Positions 45,378-54,128 are shown, numbered from the stretch's first letter. The stretch: 64,000 nt of DNA from Bacteroidia bacterium (GCA_016787705.1 JAEUTP010000020.1:62001-126000); one strand, 5' to 3'. A program made the numbers and translations. Notes: generated by a model from the letters alone, not told the origin.

Positions 45378-45803
45378 ATGAATGTAAAAGAACAGATCAA
45401 CGCTTATATTGCCAGCCAGGCAGAAGCAAAACGCACCGATATGGAGCTTCTACACAAACAAATACTAAAGGCTTTACCAAAATGTAAATTATGGTTTTTA
45501 GATGGCAAAGACAATACGGGGAAAATTGTTACCAATCCTAATATAGGATATGGAGCTTATACCATAAAATACGCCGATGGAACAAACAGGGAGTTTTATC
45601 AGATAGGTTTAAGCGCGAACACAAGCGGCATATCTGTTTATGTAATGGGCATAAAAGATAAAACCTATCTACCAAAAAAATACGCAAAAAGCCTGAGCAA
45701 AGCTACTATTACAGGCTATTGCATTAAGTTTAAAAATCTGAAAGATATAGATACCACTATTCTTAAAGAAGCAATATTGGATGGCATTGCAGCTAACAAA
45801 TAA
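45378..45803 (+). CDS. DUF1801 (YdhG-like) protein
   Basis: A 141-aa soluble protein of the DUF1801 fold. It has LLHKQILKALPKCKLWFLDG, YGAYTIKYADGTNREFYQIGLS and the C-terminal YCIKFKNLKDIDTTILKEAI. Related to frataxin-like/SufE-type beta-sheets, but with no established activity. A single gene with 157 bp of featureless DNA upstream. Confidence 0.85.
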   Translation: MNVKEQINAYIASQAEAKRTDMELLHKQILKALPKCKLWFLDGKDNTGKIVTNPNIGYGAYTIKYADGTNREFYQIGLSANTSGISVYVMGIKDKTYLPKKYAKSLSKATITGYCIKFKNLKDIDTTILKEAILDGIAANK

Positions 45804-45870
45804 AAAATTAAACCAGTGCAGCATGCTGTGTAAAATTTTACATACCTCTTTGGCATAAAATTATCATGTA

Positions 45871-45910
45871 TTTAATTAATCGGAGAGATGTTTAATTAAT
45901 CGGAGAGATG
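45871..45910. repeat. Perfect 20-bp tandem duplication
   Basis: TTTAATTAATCGGAGAGATG occurs twice without a gap, 40 bp upstream of the next start codon. It may duplicate a promoter or regulator site, and the duplication looks recent since no base differs. Confidence 0.9.
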
Positions 45911-45949
45911 AAATTCTACCGTAATGTTTAATATTTAAATACGTAAATT

Positions 45950-46267
45950 ATGAAAATTTTGAAGCAATACATACTGGCAGCAATGTTCTTGATTCCATTT
46001 GCACCTGTACAATTAAATGCAGCAGAAGCGAACACTTTAAATACAGTTAATAGCGAGATCATTAAAAACACTAACGAGAAAGAAACTATGGCAAGATTAA
46101 AAGCCATAAGAGCACTTTCAAAAACAAATCTTAGCAAGTCAGAAAAAAAAGCCTTGCGAAATGAGGTACTGGAAATAAAACATAAACATGAAGGGCCCGG
46201 TGGTGTTGTTTATATATCAACAGGAGCCTTGATTCTGATCATCATATTGTTAATTATTTTGTTGTAA
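45950..46267 (+). CDS. Small exported/membrane protein, Bacteroidota type
   Basis: A 105-aa protein with an N-terminal signal (ILAAMFLIPFAPVQLNA) and a C-terminal helix (YISTGALILIIILLIILL). The middle is charged: LSKTNLSKSEKKALRNEVLE and HKHEGPGGV. This arrangement recurs in many Bacteroidota genomes as an unnamed protein of unknown function. The 20-bp tandem repeat lies just upstream. Confidence 0.65.
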   Translation: MKILKQYILAAMFLIPFAPVQLNAAEANTLNTVNSEIIKNTNEKETMARLKAIRALSKTNLSKSEKKALRNEVLEIKHKHEGPGGVVYISTGALILIIILLIILL

Positions 46268-46388
46268 TTATTTTTTTTTTGCAAAAATATTACATGGTTT
46301 ATATTACCCTGAACTGGGTATTTAAATACAAATTGTTTTTCTCAATTTTGTAGTGTCAAAAAAATAAACACAACAAAATAGAATTATA

Positions 46389-46589
46389 ATGAAGTACGAA
46401 TATGAATTAAAAAGAGTAAAAAAAGTAAGATCAAAAGAAATTAAAAAAAGTATTTACAAAAATCCACTAAGCATTTTCGCGGCAATTATAACAGTAATGG
46501 TTGCTATTTATATAGCTGTGAATTTACCAAAGCAACGATCCATAAAGGCTGTTGAAACCATGCAGCAACAAATATCTGAAACATTTTGA
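46389..46589 (+). CDS. Small single-pass membrane protein
   Basis: A 66-aa protein with a Lys/Arg-rich N-terminal third (KRVKKVRSKEIKKSIYK), one hydrophobic helix (LSIFAAIITVMVAIYIAV) and a short acidic/Gln tail. No family recognised. The positive-inside rule puts the N-terminus in the cytoplasm. It is followed by a strong terminator, which supports a real short transcript. Confidence 0.6.
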   Translation: MKYEYELKRVKKVRSKEIKKSIYKNPLSIFAAIITVMVAIYIAVNLPKQRSIKAVETMQQQISETF

Positions 46590-46608
46590 AATACTATTAT
46601 TACTTAAT

Positions 46609-46638
46609 AAAAAAGGCCGGAGCATTCCGGCCTTTTTT
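46609..46638. terminator. Bidirectional terminator
   Basis: A perfect 12-bp stem AAAAAAGGCCGG / CCGGCCTTTTTT with a 6-nt loop lies between two convergent genes (46389-46589 and 46649-47551). T-runs are present on both strands. Confidence 0.9.
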
Positions 46639-46648
46639 ATTTTATAAT

Positions 46649-47551
46649 TTATTTTGACTCCTGTATCTTTAAATACCTGGTGGTATTTGCCGGATCAATA
46701 AGCATAAGCGTTTCAACAGCCGTATTTTTTTCTTCAGGCAAGCCGCCTTTAAATATATTTACAAGCTCATCTTTTTTTGCATTAAAAAACAATTGCATGT
46801 TAAATGATGCCGGTCTTGCCTGGTAAACAGGTTTTAAAAGATCTAACGCCTTTAAAATGTTTGCCCTTCCCTCGTCCACCTTTTCATACATAATATCCAA
46901 ACCATTACGGCAATATTGGTAATGGCATTCGCGTATACCTTTAAATACAGGCTGTAACTGATTTTCAACTATCCAATAACGGTTACGTGTACTTTCACTG
47001 TTTCTCCATCCTTTTTCTGCTGCTGTTTGGGCGTTATTTACAATTAACTGTGCTTTTTGCCAATGTTCGGTTCCACCAAGAAGTGAGAAGGAATCGGCAT
47101 CTTCTGCTAAAATAACATAAGCATAAAATGCCAGTACCGAAGTTAAATTATTTTGAAAAGTTGTTTCATTAAACTCTAGTTGAGAAAATTGCTGAAATTT
47201 AAATACGAAATCGTCGTCCTCAAAATTGAATAACTGTGTATAGTATGAACTTTTAAAAATCGGGCGACGGCTTTGAACCTGTATAGAAGCTGAAAAATCT
47301 TCGGTACTAATGGCTTCTTTAATATTAATAAAAACCGAACAATCAATACGCTCATTGGTAGTATAAATTTCTTTTGTCCATTTTTTATTATTCATAAATT
47401 CAAAAATGGCTTTCTCTAACTGGTCAAAGATCTGTTTATTAGTTGTACCTTGAATTTGGGTGTAGTTGATCTTTACCTGGCAATTCAATTCCTGGCCAAT
47501 AAAATTTACAGCTAAAAAGTTGAAGATTAAAAGTATGATAAGTCTTTTCAT
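46649..47551 (-). CDS. DUF4835 family exported protein
   Basis: A 300-aa protein with a signal peptide ending VNFIGQ. It has LNCQVKINYTQIQGTTNKQIFDQLEKAIFEF at the start, ADSFSLLGGTEHWQKAQLIVNNAQ in the middle and an ending with MLIDPANTTRYLKIQ. This is DUF4835, almost always found beside coaBC in Bacteroidota, as here (1 bp gap). It is expected to act in the periplasm; a role in envelope biogenesis is guessed from the coaBC-rpoZ-bamD neighbourhood. Confidence 0.9.
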   Translation of the reverse strand: MKRLIILLIFNFLAVNFIGQELNCQVKINYTQIQGTTNKQIFDQLEKAIFEFMNNKKWTKEIYTTNERIDCSVFINIKEAISTEDFSASIQVQSRRPIFKSSYYTQLFNFEDDDFVFKFQQFSQLEFNETTFQNNLTSVLAFYAYVILAEDADSFSLLGGTEHWQKAQLIVNNAQTAAEKGWRNSESTRNRYWIVENQLQPVFKGIRECHYQYCRNGLDIMYEKVDEGRANILKALDLLKPVYQARPASFNMQLFFNAKKDELVNIFKGGLPEEKNTAVETLMLIDPANTTRYLKIQESK

Positions 47552-47552
47552 T

Positions 47553-48746
47553 TTATTTTATAAGATCGATAGTGTAATTTACAATATCTGAAGCTACTTC
47601 TTGTTTTGATTTTAACTCAAAATTAGAGATTTTATTGTGTTTATCAATAATTGTGATTTTATTAGTATCCACCCCAAAGCCGGCACCTTTTTCAGCGGCT
47701 GAATTTGCAATAATCAGATCCAAATTTTTATTTTTTAGCTTTTCCGCTGCATACTCTAAAACATTATCTGTTTCTAATGCAAAACCTACAAGACATTGTT
47801 TCTTTTTTTGTTTACCAAGCTCGCTTAAAACATCTTTTGTTTTTATTAATTCGAGATTAAGATTGCCATCCTTTTTCTTTATTTTTTTATTGCTTACTTT
47901 GGCCGGCTTGTAATCGGCCACAGCAGCAGAACACACTACCACATCCTTTTTGTCATAATTAGAAAGCATGGCCTCATACATTTGATCTGCACTTTCAACA
48001 TGAATTACTTTTATAGAAGGATCTTTTATTTTCTCATTACTTGGTCCCAATACTAAAGTAACTTCTGCACCTTTAGCAGCAAGGCCTTCGGCAATGGCAA
48101 TTCCCATTTTTCCACTACTGCGATTACCAATAAACCTTACCGGATCTATTGCTTCATATGTTGGGCCTGCGTTTACGAGTGCTGTTTTACCATTTAATGG
48201 TAAGCCTTGTTTAAAAAAATCAATTAAAAATGTTACAATGTTCTCCGGCTCTGCCATTCTTCCTTCGCCGCTTAAGCCGCTTGCCAGCTCGCCGGTTTCG
48301 GCGGGTATAATTAAATTACCGTTTATTTTTAAGATATCAATATTTTGTTTTACCGTTGGATGTTGGTACATATCCAGGTCCATGGCGGGCGCTACAATAC
48401 ATTTACTTCTTGCAGAGAGATATGTGGCCATTAAAACATTATCACAAAGTCCTGATGCCATTTTTGCAAGTGTATTGGCAGTTAATGGAGCAATAACAAA
48501 AACATCGGCCCATTCGGCTAAATGCACATGATTATTCCAGTTAAAATTGGCATCAAAAAAATCAACGATCACTTCATTTTTACTGAGAACAGAAAGTGTT
48601 TGCGGTGTAATAAACTCTTTGGCCGCAGGGGTTAAAATTACCTTTACCTCTGCCCCTTGCTTTACCAATAATCTTACCAGGTGCGCGCATTTATATGCGG
48701 CAATGCCACCTGTAATACCAAGAATTATTTTTTTATTGTAAAGCAT
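47553..48746 (-). CDS. coaBC: Bifunctional phosphopantothenoylcysteine decarboxylase / synthase
   Basis: A 397-aa two-domain enzyme of coenzyme A synthesis. Residues 1-185 are the flavin-dependent CoaC domain (LGITGGIAAYKCAHLVRLLV, NHVHLAEWADVFVIAPLTANT, PAMDLDMYQHPTV). Residues 190-397 are CoaB (NAGPTYEAIDPVRFIGNRSSGKMG, VCSAAVADYKPA, GFALETDN). It joins cysteine to phosphopantothenate and decarboxylates the product. Second gene upstream of DUF4835; a stem-loop separates it from rpoZ. Confidence 0.96.
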   Translation of the reverse strand: MLYNKKIILGITGGIAAYKCAHLVRLLVKQGAEVKVILTPAAKEFITPQTLSVLSKNEVIVDFFDANFNWNNHVHLAEWADVFVIAPLTANTLAKMASGLCDNVLMATYLSARSKCIVAPAMDLDMYQHPTVKQNIDILKINGNLIIPAETGELASGLSGEGRMAEPENIVTFLIDFFKQGLPLNGKTALVNAGPTYEAIDPVRFIGNRSSGKMGIAIAEGLAAKGAEVTLVLGPSNEKIKDPSIKVIHVESADQMYEAMLSNYDKKDVVVCSAAVADYKPAKVSNKKIKKKDGNLNLELIKTKDVLSELGKQKKKQCLVGFALETDNVLEYAAEKLKNKNLDLIIANSAAEKGAGFGVDTNKITIIDKHNKISNFELKSKQEVASDIVNYTIDLIK

Positions 48747-48761
48747 AATGCTTATAAAGTA

Positions 48762-48794
48762 AAAAGGCAGTAAAGCTTGCGCCTACTGCCTTTT
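48762..48794 (-). terminator. Stem-loop between rpoZ and coaBC
   Basis: AAAAGGCAGTA / TACTGCCTTTT (11-bp perfect stem, 11-nt loop) lies in the 65-bp gap after rpoZ, followed on the minus strand by TTTACTTT. It may terminate the bamD-rpoZ transcript or attenuate entry into coaBC. Confidence 0.7.
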
Positions 48795-48811
48795 AGAAAG
48801 TTTTTAAAATA

Positions 48812-49138
48812 TTATTCTACAGTTTTAGTAGGATTACGGAAATAAACTTTTTCCTCTAAAAATTCCTGGATAGAAATTAAAGTTGGCTTAGGTAATTTTT
48901 CGTAATGTTTAGAAATTTCAATTTGTTCACGGTTCTCAAATACTTCTTCTAAATTATCAGTATGGCTGCTAAATTCCTGTAATTTACCCGATAATTCTTC
49001 TTTTAACTCTGAACTGATCTGGTTAGCGCGTTTACTCATAATAGATACAGCTTCGTAAATATTACCTGTTGGCGCGTCAAACTTGCGAATATCGCGGGTT
49101 ACAATGCTTTGTTCTGCGTTAGTTTTTTTAAAATCCAT
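48812..49138 (-). CDS. rpoZ: RNA polymerase omega subunit (Bacteroidota form)
   Basis: A 108-aa protein. The segments SIVTRDIRKFDAPTGNIYEAVSIMSKRANQIS and LSGKLQEFSSHTDNLEEVFENREQIEISK match the Bacteroidota-type omega, which is longer than the proteobacterial one. The omega subunit helps assemble RNA polymerase by binding beta prime. It follows bamD by 2 bp, so both are expressed together. Confidence 0.9.
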   Translation of the reverse strand: MDFKKTNAEQSIVTRDIRKFDAPTGNIYEAVSIMSKRANQISSELKEELSGKLQEFSSHTDNLEEVFENREQIEISKHYEKLPKPTLISIQEFLEEKVYFRNPTKTVE

Positions 49139-49140
49139 GA

Positions 49141-49938
49141 TTAATTTAAGTTTTCTTTTAATTTTTTACAGCTACTATAAATAGTTTCTGCGCCGCTAAG
49201 ATAAGGACTTTTTGGGTATAAATCTACAAATTTTACATAATTTTCAATGGCAAAGTCTAAACGCTCCTCTTTTTTGCTTTTTATACTGTTGATTGCCAGT
49301 AAATAATATGAATCTATCATCAGGTAAAACATCTCATCATTGTATCTGCTGGCCGGGTATTCTTTAATAAAATTTTTTGTGGATACTATGGCAGCTTTCC
49401 AATCATCTACTTTAAAATATTGCTTTACTATCTCGTAATCTTTTTTCTCCAGTTTATAATGTAACTGATCTATTAAAGTATTACAGCTATCCACTTTGGT
49501 ACTTTCAGGATAAATGTCTACAAACGACTGAAACTCTTTAATAGCAGCTTTTGTGCTGGTTTGATCAAGTTTATAATTGGCTGATGTAAGAAAATAACAA
49601 TAAGCATTCATAAAATAACATTCTTCTGAATGTTTACTTAACGGAAATTGTTTGGTGAAATTTTTAAAGTGATATTGACTGATAATATAATCGCCCATAT
49701 TATATTCACTCCAGGCATAATAATAATATACTTCCTCGGCCTTTTCGGTGCCTTTTACAACTGGAATAAGTTCTTCATAAAGCTGCGACGCTTTTATGTA
49801 ATGTTCTTTATCGTAGTACTCTTTGGCTTTGGTCATTTTAAGCTCATAATCGGTGCTTTTAAGAAGCTTGTTAAACCCATCGCAGGAAGACAGACAAGCA
49901 ATAGTAACCAGGTAAATAACTATTTTAAACGTTCTCAG
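49141..49938 (-). CDS. bamD: Outer membrane assembly lipoprotein BamD (non-ATG start)
   Basis: The ATG-initiated frame begins at 49836 (231 aa) and lacks a signal. Reading upstream in the same frame gives FKIVIYLVTIACLSSC, a perfect lipoprotein signal and lipobox, then DGFNKLLKSTDYELKM, the conserved start of mature Bacteroidota BamD. No ATG, GTG or TTG exists there before a stop codon. CTG at 49938 is the best candidate and gives 265 aa. Tetratricopeptide repeats follow (YYDKEHYIKASQLYEEL, YHFKNFTKQFP). BamD works in the BAM complex that inserts outer-membrane beta-barrels. Confidence 0.85.
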   Translation of the reverse strand: MRTFKIVIYLVTIACLSSCDGFNKLLKSTDYELKMTKAKEYYDKEHYIKASQLYEELIPVVKGTEKAEEVYYYYAWSEYNMGDYIISQYHFKNFTKQFPLSKHSEECYFMNAYCYFLTSANYKLDQTSTKAAIKEFQSFVDIYPESTKVDSCNTLIDQLHYKLEKKDYEIVKQYFKVDDWKAAIVSTKNFIKEYPASRYNDEMFYLMIDSYYLLAINSIKSKKEERLDFAIENYVKFVDLYPKSPYLSGAETIYSSCKKLKENLN

Positions 49939-49943
49939 AAATG

Positions 49944-49951
49944 CAAAAGTA
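49944..49951 (-). promoter_or_regulatory. bamD -7 element
   Basis: On the minus strand TACTTTTG matches TAnnTTTG. It ends 5 nt before the CTG start. Transcription would begin at or next to that codon, so the messenger may be leaderless. Confidence 0.45.
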
Positions 49952-49969
49952 CTATAATTTTAGCATAAA

Positions 49970-49994
49970 AAAAGCCCGGTAAAACCGGGCTTTT
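49970..49994 (-). terminator. Terminator of the 50015-51709 gene
   Basis: AAAAGCCCGGT / ACCGGGCTTTT is a perfect 11-bp stem with a 3-nt loop, followed on the minus strand by TTTATGC. It stands 20 bp after the stop and directly upstream of the bamD promoter. Confidence 0.85.
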
Positions 49995-50014
49995 AGAAAT
50001 TATGTTAATTAAGA

Positions 50015-51709
50015 TTATTGATTGATGATCTTAACTGTTTTTGTAGCTTTATTTGAATCGGTTATTTTAACAAGGTAGTTACCTACCGGTTGATTAATAA
50101 GATCGATAGAAACTGTTTCTTTATCTGAAGTCAAAGTCAATACTGCCTGACCTAACATGTTGTAAACAGTAATTGTATTTGTGCCTTCTAAACCAGCAAC
50201 AGTAGATTTACCGTTAACAGCAGGGTTTGGATATACCGAAATAGTATTAGCAATTAACTCATTTAATTTTACACCTACAGATGAGCAAGTGCTTGTAAAC
50301 ATTGGCTCAATACCAAAATAACCAAAATTAGTAGTTAACGGATTATTTGCACCACCCGCTAAAGGGTGCGTAAAATAGTTATTTGGATTAACTGCCGGAG
50401 TTTGTGTTCCGATAGGGTAATACGTTGAACCTGAAACTGCTTGTTGCGCATAACCTGTGTAGTAAGTTGTTCCAGAAGTTAAAGATTGTGGTGTGGTAAA
50501 TACAAAGTTTTGGAATGTACCAAGCATACCCGGAGATATTGTAAGTGTATTTGTTTGAGCAATAACTGCGCCTGCAGCGTTTAATAAAACACCATAAGCC
50601 GGTTTGCTTGTATTATTCGCATCTGTAGAGATTGCAATACGAACGCTAATTAAGGTTGAAGCTACCGGTGTTTGAAACTGGCTAGAAATAATACCTGTAC
50701 CAGCGCCAAAACCAACTCCTGCAGTGTAAGAACCCGCAGCCCCTGGAACATTATACGACCAAACATCGCATGTAATACTTTGTGATTTTACAACCGTATT
50801 GTTTGCATTGTTCTCATCAGATAAAAGTCCAACAGAAACAGTGTTAACCCCCTGCGTAGATGCCGGATAAGATGCAAATGTTACAGTTGTAACCGCACCC
50901 GGAGCTAATGAACCAATAAATTGAACGTTTGTAAAAGTATTAACACCCGTAACACTTAACCCTACAGGGAAATTTGTTTTTGTAATGTTACTGTTATTTC
51001 TAACATCTGCCATAACAACTACAGGTGTACCAAATGTTTGAGGGAATTTACCCGGAGAAGCTAAATGCTCAATGCTAATTTCGTTAGTATATGTATTTGG
51101 TGTACCAAAACGGAATAACGGACGGAAAGCAGTAGTAGCTAATGTTGGCGCAACTACCGTAGCAGCGGCACCTGTAGCTCCTGAAGCTGCAGCATCAACG
51201 AAACATTGGTAAATTGCAACACCACCAGCTGTAACTGCCGCAGTATATTCGTAAGCAACGTTTAACGCTCCACCAGTGTATGCAAAATTAGATGGGAAAG
51301 TAAAATCAACATTTGTTGCAACAGAACCCGTAGGTATAGTATAAGTACCTGTATAAACCTGAGTCATACCTGCGGTTGTCCATGTTGTACCGTTAGTATA
51401 AGTTGATGAACTTGTATTTTGTAAGTAAACTGTTAAAGTTCCGCTTGCAGGTCCTGTTTGTAAAGTATTTGTTAAAGCAAAACCAAAAGAAGAAATAGCT
51501 GTAGAAGTTGAAATAGGAGTTAAATTAGAAGCAGGCACATTGTACATTGCCCTCATAACTGTATGGCCTGCGCCACCATTTGGGCCCCTGTTACCTGAAG
51601 TACCCGGTGCGGTGTTTGGTGTAGGTGCTACGTAGATGTTATTTACCTGGCTTAAACCGGCAGAAATAGACACTACAACAGCAAAAATAACTAAAGTAAT
51701 TTTTTTCAT
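50015..51709 (-). CDS. T9SS-exported protein with type A sorting domain
   Basis: A 564-aa protein with a signal peptide ending ISAGLSQ. The body is rich in Thr, Ser, Gly, Ala and Asn, with beta-sandwich-like modules (ISSFGFALTNTLQTGPASGTL; SIEHLASPGKFPQTFGTPVVV, a CARDB-like adhesion module near 215-310). The last 75 residues (ISVYPNPAVNGKSTV ... GNYLVKITDSNKATKTVKI) are a type A sorting domain. It is secreted or attached to the surface. TACATTTG (complement at 51739-51746) is the likely -7 box. Confidence 0.88.
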   Translation of the reverse strand: MKKITLVIFAVVVSISAGLSQVNNIYVAPTPNTAPGTSGNRGPNGGAGHTVMRAMYNVPASNLTPISTSTAISSFGFALTNTLQTGPASGTLTVYLQNTSSSTYTNGTTWTTAGMTQVYTGTYTIPTGSVATNVDFTFPSNFAYTGGALNVAYEYTAAVTAGGVAIYQCFVDAAASGATGAAATVVAPTLATTAFRPLFRFGTPNTYTNEISIEHLASPGKFPQTFGTPVVVMADVRNNSNITKTNFPVGLSVTGVNTFTNVQFIGSLAPGAVTTVTFASYPASTQGVNTVSVGLLSDENNANNTVVKSQSITCDVWSYNVPGAAGSYTAGVGFGAGTGIISSQFQTPVASTLISVRIAISTDANNTSKPAYGVLLNAAGAVIAQTNTLTISPGMLGTFQNFVFTTPQSLTSGTTYYTGYAQQAVSGSTYYPIGTQTPAVNPNNYFTHPLAGGANNPLTTNFGYFGIEPMFTSTCSSVGVKLNELIANTISVYPNPAVNGKSTVAGLEGTNTITVYNMLGQAVLTLTSDKETVSIDLINQPVGNYLVKITDSNKATKTVKIINQ

Positions 51710-51738
51710 GTTTATAGTTTTTAAGATTTTATATTTAT

Positions 51739-51746
51739 CAAATGTA
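51739..51746 (-). promoter_or_regulatory. -7 element of the 50015-51709 gene
   Basis: The minus strand reads TACATTTG, a full match to TAnnTTTG, 30 bp before the start codon. No clear TTTG element is found at the usual distance. Confidence 0.45.
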
Positions 51747-51848
51747 TAAAAATTTAAAGCTCTTTTTTAAAAATAAAATTGTATTGGTATATTTTTAACA
51801 GTTGTCATATTTTTCATAGATATTCTATTTTTCTAAATCCGTTTAAAT

Positions 51849-51879
51849 AAAAAAGCCGCTCCAAAAGAACGGCTTTTTT
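51849..51879 (-). terminator. Terminator of the 51899-52930 gene
   Basis: AAAAAAGCCG / CGGCTTTTTT (10-bp stem, 11-nt loop) 20 bp after the stop codon, with T-runs on both strands. Confidence 0.85.
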
Positions 51880-51898
51880 TATTGAGATTATTTAAAAA

Positions 51899-52930
51899 TT
51901 ACTTACTTACTATAAGGCGTTGCACCATTTTATCTTTTCCGTTACTAACGGTAACAAAATATACACCATTAGCCTGGTTGGTAAGATCTAATGAAAGAAT
52001 TTCTGTTGCAATTGCATCATATTTATTTGAAATAACTTGTTGTCCTAATGCATTTGTTACAGTAAGACTAATGTTTTCGGTTTGAGCTAAGTTAACTACA
52101 ACATTTACTAAACCTGTTGAAGGGTTTGGCATAATTGTAATGTCTTTGCTTAATCCTAAGTTTTTAGAGATGCCTGTAGCAACAGTGTTTCCACAAACTA
52201 TTGGAAGAAATACGTGATTAGTTTTTAAACCCCAATCAGTAAAAACATCGCTCCATGTAGTTCCTTGTTTTTCCCAAGCGTTATTTACAGTTGCAGTTTG
52301 AGTATATAAAGCAGCGGTATCACCTGCGGCAATATTTGTTGGAATAACTACAGATGCGTAAAAGCCTGAAGCAGGAATAGCAAAAGGAGTTAATGTGAAT
52401 GTGTAGAAGAATAAGCTGCTTGCAGTATTTGTTTGTGCAGCAAGAATATTAGCAAGGGTTGCAGTAGTTGAAGTAACCGCAGCTCCGGGCGCACTTGCAT
52501 TGGATGTACCAGCGTATATTTGCATACCAACTGTACCGGTTGTACCACTTGTACCTCTTCCTAGAGCAACATTTTTATAAAAAGCTACGCTTACTGCAGT
52601 AATTGATGGACTTGTAAGGGTTGCATAATTTGAAGCTGCAAAATGACTTGCGTGTTCTGAAACACCAAAACAGTTACTTCCAAATACGTAACCAGCTTTT
52701 GGGCTACATCCCGGTACTGCTGTAGTAGCACCCGCAGTGTAAATAGTTACGTTTGCAGATGGGTTAAAAACAGTAAGGGTATTACAAGTTACTGCAGACA
52801 CTTTTTCTCCTGCTGTAATTGATACAGGAAGAGCTTCTGATGAACTTGAAGTAATCACTCTTCCATTTGTTTGAGCATTAACTGCAACGGTAAGTACAAC
52901 GGTTGCAATAGTTAGTAATTTTTTAATCAT
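51899..52930 (-). CDS. T9SS-exported protein, type A sorting domain (paralog 1)
   Basis: A 343-aa protein: signal peptide ending TVAVNAQ, a beta-rich body with a CSPKAGYVFGSNCFGVSEHA block holding two cysteines and SVAFYKNVALGRGTSG, and a C-terminal type A sorting domain (ITIMPNPSTGLVNVVVNL ... GVYFVTVSNGKDKMVQRL). The next gene upstream (53088-54128) encodes a clear paralog with the same plan. Composition (Ala, Thr, Ser, Asn) suits a surface protein. Its function is unknown. Confidence 0.88.
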   Translation of the reverse strand: MIKKLLTIATVVLTVAVNAQTNGRVITSSSSEALPVSITAGEKVSAVTCNTLTVFNPSANVTIYTAGATTAVPGCSPKAGYVFGSNCFGVSEHASHFAASNYATLTSPSITAVSVAFYKNVALGRGTSGTTGTVGMQIYAGTSNASAPGAAVTSTTATLANILAAQTNTASSLFFYTFTLTPFAIPASGFYASVVIPTNIAAGDTAALYTQTATVNNAWEKQGTTWSDVFTDWGLKTNHVFLPIVCGNTVATGISKNLGLSKDITIMPNPSTGLVNVVVNLAQTENISLTVTNALGQQVISNKYDAIATEILSLDLTNQANGVYFVTVSNGKDKMVQRLIVSK

Positions 52931-52958
52931 TTTTTAAGTTTTTAAGATGTTTAGATAC

Positions 52959-52992
52959 CAAATATATGTAAAAATAAATTGTTTTACACAAA
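52959..52992 (-). promoter_or_regulatory. Promoter of the 51899-52930 gene
   Basis: On the minus strand TTTG (52989-52992) and TATATTTG (52959-52966) are 22 nt apart, the same spacing as at rplS. It lies 29 bp upstream of the start codon. Confidence 0.6.
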
Positions 52993-53034
52993 TACGAATA
53001 TATTTTACATCTTTTATTATGATCGTATAAAAAT

Positions 53035-53067
53035 AAAAAGGGCTGCCTTTTTGAGGCAACCCTTTTT
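53035..53067 (-). terminator. Terminator of the 53088-54128 gene
   Basis: AAAAAGGGCTGCC / GGCAACCCTTTTT, a 13-bp stem with one mismatch and a 7-nt loop, 21 bp after the stop. Confidence 0.8.
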
Positions 53068-53087
53068 AAAATTAAATAGTTAAACAA

Positions 53088-54128
53088 TTATTTATTTAAG
53101 ATCAAACGTTGTACCATTTTATCTGAACCGTTGCTAACAGTTACAAAGTAAACACCGTTAGCTTGGTTGGTAAGATCTAAAGATACATGCTCAGTTATAA
53201 CTGAATTGTATTGATTGCTTACAATAACCTGACCTAACGCATTAGTTACAGTAAGAGAAAGATCTTGTGAATTAGGTAAAGTGATAGCAACATTAACTAA
53301 ACCTGTTGAAGGATTTGGCATAATTGTAACATCTTTACTTAAACCTAAGTTTTTAGAGATTCCGGTAATAACCAAGTTACCACAAATAATAGGATACACA
53401 GCAATGTTACCATTTGTTGACCATGCACTGCTGATTGAATGCCATGTGTTATCATTCCATTTCTCCCAGCTAAAGTTAGCAGTAGATGATGGTGAATTGT
53501 AAACAACAGCTGTATCGCCGGTAGCACCTACAGAAGGTATTACAACTGAAGCTAAAAATCCGGTTGACGGAACAGAAACCGGAGATGCAAACGTGAAGTT
53601 GTAATTAATTATTGTGTTAGTTCCAACCTGTGCAGCTAAGATCTGAGCCATTGTAGCAGTAGTTTGGCTGATTGCAGTTGTTGGGCCGCCAGATTGTGTA
53701 CCGTTATAAAGAGTCATTCCAACAGTTGTAGCTGCTGCACCACCGGTACCTCTTGTTAAGTTTTTAAAGAAACTAACAATTACACCAGAAACTGATGGCT
53801 GAGCAATTGCACTATAAGTAGCTGTTGGAAAAAAGTTAGCTTTTTCTTTATCGCCATAACAGTTTGTTCCATAAACGAAACCTGCTTTTGGTGAACAACC
53901 AGGTGTTGAAGTATCAGAACCTGCTGTATTTAATGTTAACGAACTGTTTTGAGCTGTAGTAATTGTATCGCAGCCAACAGGCATAGAACTAGTAGCTTTG
54001 TAAGTAATTGATTTGCTGATCTCAGAAACTTGTTTAATGTTGATTACATTATTAATTCTTCCACCAACTTGAGCGCTAGCGGCAACGGTAAGGGCCACTG
54101 AAGCAACGGTAAGTAATTTTTTAATCAT
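53088..54128 (-). CDS. T9SS-exported protein, type A sorting domain (paralog 2)
   Basis: A 346-aa paralog of the 51899-52930 protein. Shared features are the leader MIKKLLT, the CSPKAGFVYGTNCYGDKEKA block, VIVSFFKNLTRGTG, the ATGDTAVVYN segment, and a nearly identical C-terminus (TIMPNPSTGLVNVAITL ... GVYFVTVSNGSDKMVQRL). The two genes have separate promoters and terminators, so they came from a tandem duplication but are controlled independently. Secreted through the T9SS. Confidence 0.88.
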   Translation of the reverse strand: MIKKLLTVASVALTVAASAQVGGRINNVINIKQVSEISKSITYKATSSMPVGCDTITTAQNSSLTLNTAGSDTSTPGCSPKAGFVYGTNCYGDKEKANFFPTATYSAIAQPSVSGVIVSFFKNLTRGTGGAAATTVGMTLYNGTQSGGPTTAISQTTATMAQILAAQVGTNTIINYNFTFASPVSVPSTGFLASVVIPSVGATGDTAVVYNSPSSTANFSWEKWNDNTWHSISSAWSTNGNIAVYPIICGNLVITGISKNLGLSKDVTIMPNPSTGLVNVAITLPNSQDLSLTVTNALGQVIVSNQYNSVITEHVSLDLTNQANGVYFVTVSNGSDKMVQRLILNK

